26,065 nt of DNA from Spirochaetaceae bacterium. Lineage in GTDB: Bacteria; Spirochaetota; Spirochaetia; Treponematales; Breznakiellaceae. The number at the start of each line of letters is the position of its first letter. Position 1 is the stretch's first letter. The stretch is from positions 1-26,065 of the forward strand of contig JAITCP010000123.1 of assembly GCA_031283025.1 (NCBI GenBank). Reading direction: 5' to 3'. Shown piece by piece: positions 15,899-22,776 of this stretch. The position numbers were made by a program, and so were the translations under genes. Under the pieces are notes generated by a model. It did no database searches and was not told where the DNA came from. It saw nothing but the letters and a program-made list of their open reading frames with translations.

Positions 15899-16252
15899 AT
15901 GGGATGGTATTTTAGCGTATTAAAAAAATACGCGGTCTTTTCAGGCCGTGCCCGGCGTAAGGAATTTTGGATGTTTTTCTTGTTTAATTTCCTTATTGGC
16001 ATTGTATTGGGGATATTGAGCAAAATCCCGGCTGTTGGAACGGTTATTTACGGTCTTTCCGTTCTTTATAGTCTGGCAGTATTGATACCCGGTCTTGCTG
16101 TTTCAGTACGGCGCCTGCATGATACAAACCGGAGCGGTTTTTTTCTCTTTTTCGCTCTTATTCCTCTGGTTGGCGCTATTATTTTAATAGTGTTTGCCGC
16201 TAAAGAAGGCACGTCCGGAAATAATAATTACGGGCCAAATCCCAAGGCATAA
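15899..16252 (+). CDS. DUF805 family inner-membrane protein
   Basis: The 117-residue protein has the DUF805 opening 'YFSVLKKYAVFSGRARRKEFWMF' and the later 'RRLHDTNRSGFFLF' signature, with three to four hydrophobic helices. The family (YhaH-like) is widespread and its function is unknown. ATG 15899 was chosen over 15863 because AAGGAG lies 6 nt upstream and the family consensus starts here. A candidate -10 box and leader hairpin lie upstream, and an 11-bp inverted repeat follows the stop codon. Confidence 0.9.
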   Translation: MGWYFSVLKKYAVFSGRARRKEFWMFFLFNFLIGIVLGILSKIPAVGTVIYGLSVLYSLAVLIPGLAVSVRRLHDTNRSGFFLFFALIPLVGAIILIVFAAKEGTSGNNNYGPNPKA

Positions 16253-16260
16253 AGAGGTCT

Positions 16261-16303
16261 GAGGCTCGTTCGAGAGTCATGCGTTTTTTCTTGAACGAGC
16301 CTC
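16261..16303. terminator. Inverted repeat after DUF805, possible terminator
   Basis: GAGGCTCGTTC (16261-16271) and GAACGAGCCTC (16293-16303) are perfect 11-bp arms around a 21-nt loop that includes TTTTTT. There is no U-run after the stem, so it is not a canonical intrinsic terminator. It lies 9 bp past the DUF805 stop and before the next gene's promoter region. Confidence 0.45.
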
Positions 16304-16379
16304 CGCCATAGACTAAGGTAACCCCAAGAATACATTTGCGGTATTGACAATAATCTCCGCCCCCTTTAAGGTAATTTCA

Positions 16380-17579
16380 ATGGTCAAGAAACTAATCCCT
16401 CTGGTTTTAACGTTGCTTGTTTTGTCCGGCTGTTCCCGCGGGCGCATCTCATCGGTTGCCAGGATGGATCTGTTCAGTTTGGAAATAGGCCCGCTGGAAG
16501 ATCAAATAAATCTCTTTAACCTTACAGGCGGCGGATCATCGGGCAGAACAAGCCTTGCCATGCGGGACGGGCTCTTTTATATTTCCGATTCCTCCGGGGC
16601 AAAAATTGTCCGGTACAATTCCTACGGGGATATACTTTTTGTAATCTATAACGAAGAAATCAATCCCCCCCCCATCACGCTGCGCAGGGGCATTGATGAG
16701 GAAGGGATGGCCACCCGCTGGTCCATTACCTATCCCCTGCGGGAGCCGGGAGCGCTTGCCGTTGATTCCCGGAAACATATCTTTACCGCGGACAAAGTTG
16801 AACCGGAACGGAGCCAAAACGACGCTGAAGACAAAAGCCTTTTGGATAATATGGTACTGCATTTTGATGAGGCTGGCCGTTTTGTAAATATTTTAGGCCA
16901 GGAAGGAATAGGAGGGAAGCCCTTTCCCCGGATTACGGGAATCTATGCGTCTGGAGATGACGAAGTAGCGGTTGTGTGCCTAATTTCCTCAGGCTGGAAT
17001 GTTTACTGGTTCAGTTCGGAAGGCACTCTGCTCTTTTTGATTCACTTGAGGAGGGACAGCATCCCCCTGCCTCCGGATACCCATGCAAACTATGCTTCTG
17101 TTGAAACGGTGGCCGCCGCTCCGGATGATCGCAAGCTTTTTTTCAAGGTTGATTATTACCGGAGCGTCTCCGGTGAAAACGACAATACCGCTGCCTTGCC
17201 CGATTCATCTGTGATCTGGATCATGGATGTAGAAACCGGCGCTTACTCTCAATCGATCGACGTTCCTTTTTTTGAATACACCTCCACGGAAAACAACAAA
17301 AAGGTAACCCAAAAACTGCCCTATGCCATGCTGGGCGTGATCCGGGAGTCCCGTGTATTTCTTTATTTTCCCGTGGATGGCGGTTATTCCCTCCTTTTGC
17401 TGACGGCGGGATCAAAAGAACAGCGCTTGGGCTTTATTCAGGTAAAAAACGATGAGTTGGAATACAATACCTTTAACCTTTCCGCGGAGGGGATACTTTC
17501 CGGCTTGCTGGCTACCGAGTGGGATGCCCGGCTTGTCTGGTGGCGCACCGACCGCCTCCTGGGAGAAGTGAATTTGTGA
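16380..17579 (+). CDS. Lipoprotein with propeller-like repeats, spirochaete type
   Basis: The 399-residue protein has a clear lipoprotein signal (hydrophobic 5-16, LSGC with Cys18). The body is beta-rich with recurring blade-like segments: 'LFYISDSSGAKIVRYNSYGDILF', 'ALAVDSRKHIFTADK', 'MVLHFDEAGRFVNILGQEGIG'. This is the pattern of NHL-type beta-propellers. It resembles the spirochaete lipoprotein family LIC_12708 as I remember it, but that was not checked. ATG 16380 was chosen over the 5' extension because it gives a clean signal peptide and AAGG lies 8 nt upstream. Its stop overlaps the nnr start. The role is unknown; envelope scaffold or sensor is a guess. Confidence 0.82.
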   Translation: MVKKLIPLVLTLLVLSGCSRGRISSVARMDLFSLEIGPLEDQINLFNLTGGGSSGRTSLAMRDGLFYISDSSGAKIVRYNSYGDILFVIYNEEINPPPITLRRGIDEEGMATRWSITYPLREPGALAVDSRKHIFTADKVEPERSQNDAEDKSLLDNMVLHFDEAGRFVNILGQEGIGGKPFPRITGIYASGDDEVAVVCLISSGWNVYWFSSEGTLLFLIHLRRDSIPLPPDTHANYASVETVAAAPDDRKLFFKVDYYRSVSGENDNTAALPDSSVIWIMDVETGAYSQSIDVPFFEYTSTENNKKVTQKLPYAMLGVIRESRVFLYFPVDGGYSLLLLTAGSKEQRLGFIQVKNDELEYNTFNLSAEGILSGLLATEWDARLVWWRTDRLLGEVNL

Positions 17580-19504
17580 ACGAACCGCCGCAATTCTGCC
17601 GGAACAATGTTTCCCGTCTGGTTACCCCGGAGAATGCGGCGGCGCTGGACAGGGAAGCGCACAGTGTCTGGGGCCTTAACCCTTTTGCACTGGTAGAAGC
17701 GGCAGGCCGGGCATGCGCGGCGTGTTTCTCTGTGGTTAACAATCAAAAGCCGGCGGAACTGGCATCCGGCATCATATTACCTAATTTAACCACGGAAGAT
17801 ACGGAGTCTAACGGAGATAATAATCAAAAATTCTTTGAAACTCCGTGTAACTCCGTGGTAAAAAAACGAAAGTTGGCGGATATGGCAGGCTGCCTTCTTG
17901 CCTGCGCGGGGCCGGGCAATAACGGCGCCGACGCTCTGGTTATGCTGCGATCCCTCCTCACCGAGGGGTTTCCCGTTTCTCGTGCGGCGGCACTGCTCAG
18001 CCGTTTTCCCGCTCCGGATGAGGAGAGCCCCCGCTCCCTTGCTGTCAAAGCCCTACAGGCCATGGGCGTGCAGCTTATCGCATGGAAGGGGCCGGATCAT
18101 GCAGCGGAATTGTTCATAGACGCGGCGCTAATCATTGACGGCATTGCCGGGACGGGCATTCGGGGCGCTCTGGAAGGAATTCCCCTGGATATGGCCGCCG
18201 CCCTCAACAAACGGCGGAGCGCGGCGCAAGGGTGCCGCATTTTTTCAGTCGATGTTCCTTCCGGAGCGGGCAGCGCCTGGAAACCCGGTATGCCTGTTGT
18301 ACAGGCCGATTATACCCTGGCTATAGAGCCGCTCAAAACCGTGCTGTTTACGCCTGCCCTGCGGCCCTTCTGCGGCACGATTATTCCGGTTACAGGGGTG
18401 TTCCCCCCACAACTGCTGGATCACTATGGCGATGCCGAATTGCTCTGCTGGGGGGAACAGCGGGCGCGGATCCCTCCGTTGCAGCCGGACGCTTACAAAT
18501 ACACCCGCGGGGTCGTAGAAATACACGCGGGCAGTACCGGTTCCGCCGGGGCCGCCCGCATTGCCGCCGCGGGAGCGTCCGCCGCCGGAGCAGGGCTGGT
18601 GCGGCTCATCGTTGACGATGAACTGTACCCGGTTCTTGCGTCAAGCTCAGGCGGCGTTATGGTGGCTCCCGTTTCCCGCGTTGATTTTGCAAATAAAACC
18701 ACCTGCCTGCGCAGGCAGGCGGAGGACGCGGGGTTTCACGGAGAGAATGAAAAAGAGGCTTCTAGCCGTTCTTTTACGGGCCTCCATTCTTTTATGGGCC
18801 CCCGTTTTGAACCGGATGCACTGCTCCTTGGTCCCGGCTGGGGCAGGGGAGGGATTCGCCTTGCCGTCTTGCGGAATGCCCTGGAGGCGGAGCGCTCCGG
18901 TACTCCCCTGATCCTTGATGCCGACGGCATAGCCCTGCTTAAAACTCTTTACCCGGATTTGGTTGACGCAAACGGGAAGGGCATTTTTCACCGGAATGTG
19001 ATTCTTACCCCTCATGCGGGGGAACTGGAAGCTCTTTGCGGTATTCCTAAAGAGAGGCTCCTTTCCGAACCTGCCCTTATTGCGGAACTGGCTCAAAAAC
19101 TCAACGCGGTGATACTTTTCAAAAGCCATGTGATGATCGCAGCGGGCCCGGACGGTAAACTTGGATTTATTGACGGCATGGATCCTTCTTTAGCGGCGGG
19201 GGGCAGCGGGGATTTTCTGGCGGGCCTTTGCGCCGGCATTGCGGGGCGTATGCGGGCTGTGGATACGCAGGCGGCAAAATTGCAGCCTGGCGAAACACGG
19301 GCCGCCGGCGGCTTTGATCCCTACGCAGTTGCCGCCGCCGCAGGAACCCTGCTCACGGCAGCTTCCCGCCGTATGAGGCAGCGCTTCTACGATCCCCTGG
19401 AACTGGCCGCACCCGCCGCCGCCCTGGCCGGTGAAGCCTGGCTTTGTAACAGCAAAAACTTTAATTTGCGCCTCTGCGCGAGTAAATTAGGGAAGAATAA
19501 ATGA
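17576..19504 (+). CDS. nnr: Bifunctional NAD(P)H-hydrate repair enzyme (epimerase + dehydratase)
   Basis: The enzyme repairs hydrated NADH/NADPH: the N-terminal YjeF domain epimerises R- to S-NADHX and the C-terminal YjeF/CARKD domain dehydrates S-NADHX with ADP. Visible marks are GPGNNGADA (112-120), 'IAGTGIRGALEG', 'FSVDVPSG', then 'LLGPGWGRG', 'ILDADGIALL', 'LTPHAGELEAL' and GGSGDFLAG. GTG 17576 is used because it overlaps the previous stop (GTGA) and GGGAG lies upstream. At 642 residues it is much longer than the usual 490-520. The extra length includes residues 72-95 (an inverted-repeat element), a stretch near 376-400 with an 18-bp palindrome, and a repeat-like C-terminal tail. Whether the insertions impair activity is unknown. 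Confidence 0.9.
   Translation: MNEPPQFCRNNVSRLVTPENAAALDREAHSVWGLNPFALVEAAGRACAACFSVVNNQKPAELASGIILPNLTTEDTESNGDNNQKFFETPCNSVVKKRKLADMAGCLLACAGPGNNGADALVMLRSLLTEGFPVSRAAALLSRFPAPDEESPRSLAVKALQAMGVQLIAWKGPDHAAELFIDAALIIDGIAGTGIRGALEGIPLDMAAALNKRRSAAQGCRIFSVDVPSGAGSAWKPGMPVVQADYTLAIEPLKTVLFTPALRPFCGTIIPVTGVFPPQLLDHYGDAELLCWGEQRARIPPLQPDAYKYTRGVVEIHAGSTGSAGAARIAAAGASAAGAGLVRLIVDDELYPVLASSSGGVMVAPVSRVDFANKTTCLRRQAEDAGFHGENEKEASSRSFTGLHSFMGPRFEPDALLLGPGWGRGGIRLAVLRNALEAERSGTPLILDADGIALLKTLYPDLVDANGKGIFHRNVILTPHAGELEALCGIPKERLLSEPALIAELAQKLNAVILFKSHVMIAAGPDGKLGFIDGMDPSLAAGGSGDFLAGLCAGIAGRMRAVDTQAAKLQPGETRAAGGFDPYAVAAAAGTLLTAASRRMRQRFYDPLELAAPAAALAGEAWLCNSKNFNLRLCASKLGKNK
17789..17859. repeat. 'CACGGAGT' inverted-repeat element inside nnr
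   Basis: The left arm ACCACGGAAGATACGGAGT (17789-17807) faces the right arm ACTCCGTGTAACTCCGTGGT (17840-17859). The right arm is nearly identical to the right arm of the intergenic element at 7978-8001. It is read in frame as nnr residues 72-95, between the first helix of the epimerase domain and the GPGNNG loop, where the family normally has only a short connection. Confidence 0.75.
18702..18719. repeat. 18-bp perfect palindrome inside nnr
   Basis: CCTGCCTGCGCAGGCAGG is its own reverse complement. It lies in a stretch of nnr (about residues 376-400) that sits just before the conserved 'LLLGPGWG' of the dehydratase domain and looks unlike the family. It may be part of another small inserted repeat. 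Confidence 0.5.
19465..19482 (+). repeat. TTTGCGCCTCTG-type repeat fragment forming the nnr C-terminus
   Basis: TTTGCGCCTCTGCGCGAG matches 16 of 18 bases of 8052-8069. It encodes part of the last residues of Nnr (NLRLCASKLGKNK). It also lies in an imperfect hairpin with TAATTT and AAATTA ends, just before the ATGA overlap with the next gene. Confidence 0.45.
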
Positions 19505-20019
19505 ACGATAAAGACGATTTTGATGACGGCAGGGTCGTTTTTTACTATTCGCGGGAAAGGCGGCTTAAGAGAGCTTCCCCATCAGTGCGGAAATTCAACG
19601 AAGCCGCCCCCCCCCGCAAGTCCAATTTGTTCAGGACGCTTACCGCTACCCGGCCTTTGCAGTTTATGTTTATTTCTGTCGTTACCGTTTGTGTTGCGGT
19701 GATTATTGCCTCACTTTTTATAACGTCAGAGAATACCCGTGTTTTGGAAAACAATACCGTTGTTGTTTCTGTTGCCACCGCCGGGGATAAATCGTACATT
19801 ACCGTAAAAAAAACCGCAAAGGCCGCCGGAGCGTACTCGGGAGCGGTGGACATCGCCGTTTCCTTCAAGGGGGAAAATCAGCCCATTGATGCCCGGCGCG
19901 TTTACTTTACCCCGGAAACGGAAGAAGTTTTCCGTTTTTCCGTTCCCTTTACCGGAAAAAAAATGCTCCTCCTCTTTGAAGCGGGCGCCGGACGGGCATT
20001 GTTTACCATTTCGCTGTAA
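19501..20019 (+). CDS. Single-pass membrane protein of unknown function
   Basis: The family was not recognised. The 172-residue protein has a charged N-terminal cytoplasmic segment (1-50, acidic then basic) and one membrane helix (about 54-73). A 95-residue extracytoplasmic beta-rich domain follows ('NNTVVVSVATAGDKSYITVKK', 'VDIAVSFKGENQPIDARRVYF'), which may be an Ig-like or Hsp33-unrelated small sandwich; this cannot be decided by eye. The ATG overlaps the nnr stop (ATGA), so it is translated from the same message. The topology suggests an envelope role that has nothing to do with NADHX repair. Confidence 0.72.
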   Translation: MNDKDDFDDGRVVFYYSRERRLKRASPSVRKFNEAAPPRKSNLFRTLTATRPLQFMFISVVTVCVAVIIASLFITSENTRVLENNTVVVSVATAGDKSYITVKKTAKAAGAYSGAVDIAVSFKGENQPIDARRVYFTPETEEVFRFSVPFTGKKMLLLFEAGAGRALFTISL

Positions 20020-20040
20020 AAAGCTGCCCGTGCGGCGTTA

Positions 20041-20070
20041 TTGTCATATCATCCGTAATATGTGTATACT
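20041..20070 (+). promoter_or_regulatory. Candidate promoter before the 20082 gene
   Basis: TTGTCA (20041-20046) and TATACT (20065-20070) are separated by 18 bp, each 5/6 to consensus. The predicted start (about 20077) would leave only about 5 nt of leader and would cut off the AGGA site at 20073. Either the transcript starts earlier or this is a chance match. Confidence 0.3.
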
Positions 20071-20081
20071 TCAGGAAACGT

Positions 20082-21053
20082 ATGATCTTTACAAAAAAGC
20101 GCATTTTGAGGGCTTTGGCCCCCGTAGCGCTTGTCTTAGTCATAACTGCGATTTTTTTTATCCGTAAGCCGGTGGTTTTGGTTACCGATAAACCCTTTAA
20201 CCAACTGTACGGGGAGGGCAGGGCCCGGTTAGAAAGGCATACTTATTCATTTAGCCTGTTCCGGCAGGTAAAAACAATAAACATTGCCGAGGGGGCAGGC
20301 CCTGATCTGGTTGCCCAGGCGGCGGCAAGCCTGTCCCGGCGGCCTCTGGCGGTTTTTTTTCCCTACCGTTACCGGGAAGGGGCCCGCCGTTACCTCAAGG
20401 ACAGGCCCGGCGCTGCCGTAGTGATTCTGGGCGGGCGGAACCGCCGGGAAGCTGCCAAGGAGGAGGAGGAACCCCGATGGTTTTATACCGATACCGCCGC
20501 CGATTTGTACCGGGCCGGCGTTTTGGCGGGGGAACTGGCCCTGCAGGACCCGGAGGGCGGCGCGGTGGCGCTGTACCAGAGCGGGCTCTCCGAGGCGGAA
20601 AGAACCGCCTTTAACCGGGGAGTGAAAGATCAAGGCTGGGATGAAAATCCGCTTATTTCTTCCAATAACAGTGAAATAACAAGCCGCTTTTTAGGAAAAG
20701 GAATTGCCTGTCTGGTACTGCTCAGAAAGGGTGATTCCCGGTTTTTTGAGGATTCCGGCTCTCTTGTCCTCTTTACATGGTCGGATCCGGCCCTGGTGCC
20801 CGGAAAAACGGCGGCGATTTTTGACGATTCCCCTTGGGCGCAGCTTGGTTTCGCGTTAAAACTCCTTAAAAAAGGCGCCACCCCCCCGGAAACAGCGGAT
20901 TTTGGCCTTATCCCCTCAAAACTTACCATTGTTAAACGGCTTTTTAAGCCAAAAATGGGGACAATTGGCATAAACCGGATAAAATTTCTAAAGTATAATG
21001 AACCATTAAAGAATAATGAAGAAAAACCGGATAATAAAAAAAGTAGTGCATAA
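20082..21053 (+). CDS. Membrane-anchored periplasmic-binding-like protein, unknown function
   Basis: The 323-residue protein has an N-terminal membrane anchor (10-27) followed by a mixed alpha/beta extracytoplasmic body. The order of strands ('AAVVILGGRN', 'WFYTDTAADLYRAGVLAGELAL', 'GAVALYQSGLSEAERTAFNRGVKDQGW', 'CLVLLRKGDS', 'LVLFTWSDP') recalls type I periplasmic-binding folds such as the BMP/LacI class, but no binding motif is certain. The C-terminus is basic and Asn-rich. AGGA lies 5 nt before the ATG. It follows the nnr run by 62 bp and precedes the flaA promoter by a few bases. Confidence 0.72.
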   Translation: MIFTKKRILRALAPVALVLVITAIFFIRKPVVLVTDKPFNQLYGEGRARLERHTYSFSLFRQVKTINIAEGAGPDLVAQAAASLSRRPLAVFFPYRYREGARRYLKDRPGAAVVILGGRNRREAAKEEEEPRWFYTDTAADLYRAGVLAGELALQDPEGGAVALYQSGLSEAERTAFNRGVKDQGWDENPLISSNNSEITSRFLGKGIACLVLLRKGDSRFFEDSGSLVLFTWSDPALVPGKTAAIFDDSPWAQLGFALKLLKKGATPPETADFGLIPSKLTIVKRLFKPKMGTIGINRIKFLKYNEPLKNNEEKPDNKKSSA

Positions 21054-21058
21054 GTCAT

Positions 21059-21087
21059 TTGACATGAATAAAAATAATTGCTATAAT
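21059..21087 (+). promoter_or_regulatory. Perfect sigma70 consensus promoter of the flaA operon
   Basis: TTGACA (21059-21064) and TATAAT (21082-21087) match the consensus in all 12 positions with the ideal 17-bp spacer. The predicted start is near 21094, giving a leader of about 59 nt before ATG 21153. No sigma28-type flagellar promoter is needed, in line with FlaA genes of other spirochaetes being served by housekeeping sigma factor. Confidence 0.85.
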
Positions 21088-21152
21088 TCCAGAAAGGATT
21101 TCATTTTTTATTGGGACAAAAAGTACCCGGTTAAGTGAAAAGGAGTATTAGG

Positions 21153-21983
21153 ATGAAACATAGTAGTTTTAGGGTAGTTTGTCTGGTGTTGCTTGCGGGA
21201 ACGGCCCTGGCGGCATTTGGCGACGATCTTACCGTAAACCTGGAGTCAAGGGTACTGGAGACCTTTGACAACACGGAAAATGCTTTATATGTATGGCACA
21301 GTGATGCAAGCCGCTTTGCTATAGGCAAGGATGCTGCGGATAGGAATAATCCCATCTATGCCAGTTTGGAGCTTAAAGAGGGCGAATTTTTCCCCAGACT
21401 CAATTATTTTGAAATTTGGCCCATGGCCCTGTTCAGGAGCAACCGTGACAACAAGCAACTGCGGAGCCTGGGCATTTGGGGCAAATTCAAACGGAGGGGT
21501 TATAACTGGGTAGACATTTATCCTACGCTCAAGTCTGAAGGGAACGATGCAAAGCCTTACGAAATTCCCATTCCCGGCAGGGCCCGGTTCCTGGATTTAT
21601 GGGTTTGGAGCCCCAATGTAAACTACTACATAGAAGCATACCTCAGGGATGAGCAAGGTACCATCCATACCATTTTCATGGATAACCTTACCTATAATGG
21701 CTGGAGAAACATTAGGGCGCCAATACCCACCTATATACCCCAACGGAAGCGTATTATACTGGACCCCAGTTCTTCAAACACCTTACCGACAGAGGACAGA
21801 AACTCTGTTTTCCTGCAATTTGTTAAATTCCGCATCTGGACCACTCCCAGGGAAGCAGTGGATAATTTCTATATTTATCTTGATCAATTCAAGGTATTAA
21901 CTGATACTTTTGTATCCCTGTATGACGGTGATGAATTGACCGATCCTGACTGGATTCGGGAAAACTGGGGAACAAACAAATAA
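21153..21983 (+). CDS. flaA: Flagellar filament outer layer (sheath) protein FlaA, copy 1
   Basis: FlaA proteins coat the FlaB core of the periplasmic flagella of spirochaetes. The 276-residue product has a signal peptide (hydrophobic 7-21, cut near 'LAAFGDD'). The FlaA family body follows: 'LETFDN', 'SLGIWGKFKRRGYNWVDIYP', 'IPIPGRARFLDLWVWSPNVNYYIEAYLRD', 'GWRNIRAPIPTYIPQ', 'FVKFRIWTTP' and 'FYIYLDQFKVLTD'. ATG 21153 is chosen over GTG 21135 because AGGAG (21141-21145) lies 7 nt upstream. It is first in the operon behind a perfect promoter and 11 bp before the second FlaA gene. The exact treponemal FlaA subtype was not resolved. Confidence 0.88.
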   Translation: MKHSSFRVVCLVLLAGTALAAFGDDLTVNLESRVLETFDNTENALYVWHSDASRFAIGKDAADRNNPIYASLELKEGEFFPRLNYFEIWPMALFRSNRDNKQLRSLGIWGKFKRRGYNWVDIYPTLKSEGNDAKPYEIPIPGRARFLDLWVWSPNVNYYIEAYLRDEQGTIHTIFMDNLTYNGWRNIRAPIPTYIPQRKRIILDPSSSNTLPTEDRNSVFLQFVKFRIWTTPREAVDNFYIYLDQFKVLTDTFVSLYDGDELTDPDWIRENWGTNK

Positions 21984-21994
21984 GGAGGCCGGAA

Positions 21995-22708
21995 ATGAAA
22001 CGTTCTGTTATTATTGTATTGATTGTATCTATGGCAGCCGCCGGAGTTTTTGCCCAGGGAACCAACATGAATGCCGATCAATTGGGTGTATTGGACGATT
22101 GGGCAAGATACAAAGAAGTATCGGTTGACAAATTTGAGTACGAGGGTGCCTGGAAGGTTACTATGTCTTCCGATGAAGGTTATGCAACGGCAAGGCTCTT
22201 TAAGGGCGGACCTGCCGGTAAAGAACCCATAGAAGATGAAAAGGATCTTGGCATCGCTGACGATTATGTTTTAGGCGTCAGGATCGATTTTCTCCGCAGG
22301 GGAACGAACAGTTTCTACATTTATTCCCGGCGGCCCATCCCCGTTGAAGGGATAGTCCAGGGAGTTTCGGTATGGGTAGCGGGCCGTAATTTTAGGCATA
22401 CCCTTCATCTGTTGCTGGAAGACGCTTTTGGGCGGAACTTTGAGATAAGAATGGGCACTTTGAACTTCCCGGGATGGAAAAAACTGACGGTACGCATTCC
22501 CCAATCCAGGGACGGCGTTAACGGCATAGTCCAGCAAAACTACCATTATCCCACTATGATGGGGATCAAAATTGTGGGGTTCCGTATTGACTGTGATCCC
22601 GTGGAAGCCTACGGCTCCTATTATGTTTATTTTGACGACCTTAGGGCGTATACCGATCTTTCTGACGAGGAAAACAGGGCAAAAGACGACCCAATCGATA
22701 TGTGGTAA
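21995..22708 (+). CDS. flaA: Flagellar filament outer layer (sheath) protein FlaA, copy 2
   Basis: The 237-residue FlaA paralogue has a signal peptide (5-20, cut near 'VFAQ'). The family pattern shows as 'GVRIDFLRRGTNSFYIYSRRPIPVEGIVQGVSVWVAGRNFRHTLHLLLED', 'GTLNFPGWKKLTVRIPQ', 'KIVGFRIDCDP' and 'YYVYFDDLRAYTDL'. It is shorter than copy 1 and clearly diverged, so this is an old duplication. A strong AAGGAGG lies 6 nt upstream of the ATG, better than that of copy 1, which would favour high expression. A hairpin at 22720-22757 follows. Two adjacent FlaA-type genes are also known from other treponemes. Confidence 0.88.
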   Translation: MKRSVIIVLIVSMAAAGVFAQGTNMNADQLGVLDDWARYKEVSVDKFEYEGAWKVTMSSDEGYATARLFKGGPAGKEPIEDEKDLGIADDYVLGVRIDFLRRGTNSFYIYSRRPIPVEGIVQGVSVWVAGRNFRHTLHLLLEDAFGRNFEIRMGTLNFPGWKKLTVRIPQSRDGVNGIVQQNYHYPTMMGIKIVGFRIDCDPVEAYGSYYVYFDDLRAYTDLSDEENRAKDDPIDMW

Positions 22709-22719
22709 TTCTCTTGTCT

Positions 22720-22757
22720 GTTGTAAGGGCTATCCAAAAAGGATAGCCCCCAACAAC
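22720..22757 (+). terminator. Hairpin between flaA copy 2 and the phosphatase gene
   Basis: GGGCTATCC (22727-22735) and GGATAGCCC (22741-22749) form a perfect 9-bp stem with an AAAAA loop, extended by outer GTTGT/ACAAC pairs (22720-22724, 22753-22757). No T-run follows, so it is more likely an mRNA-stabilising or attenuating hairpin than a full terminator. It could set flaA mRNA above the downstream genes. Confidence 0.6.
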
Positions 22758-22776
22758 CTGTTCCAAAGCTGACATT

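Noticed and set aside
16344..16349. TTGACA as -35 of the lipoprotein gene
   Set aside because: No acceptable -10 hexamer lies 16-18 bp downstream; that position overlaps the ribosome site.
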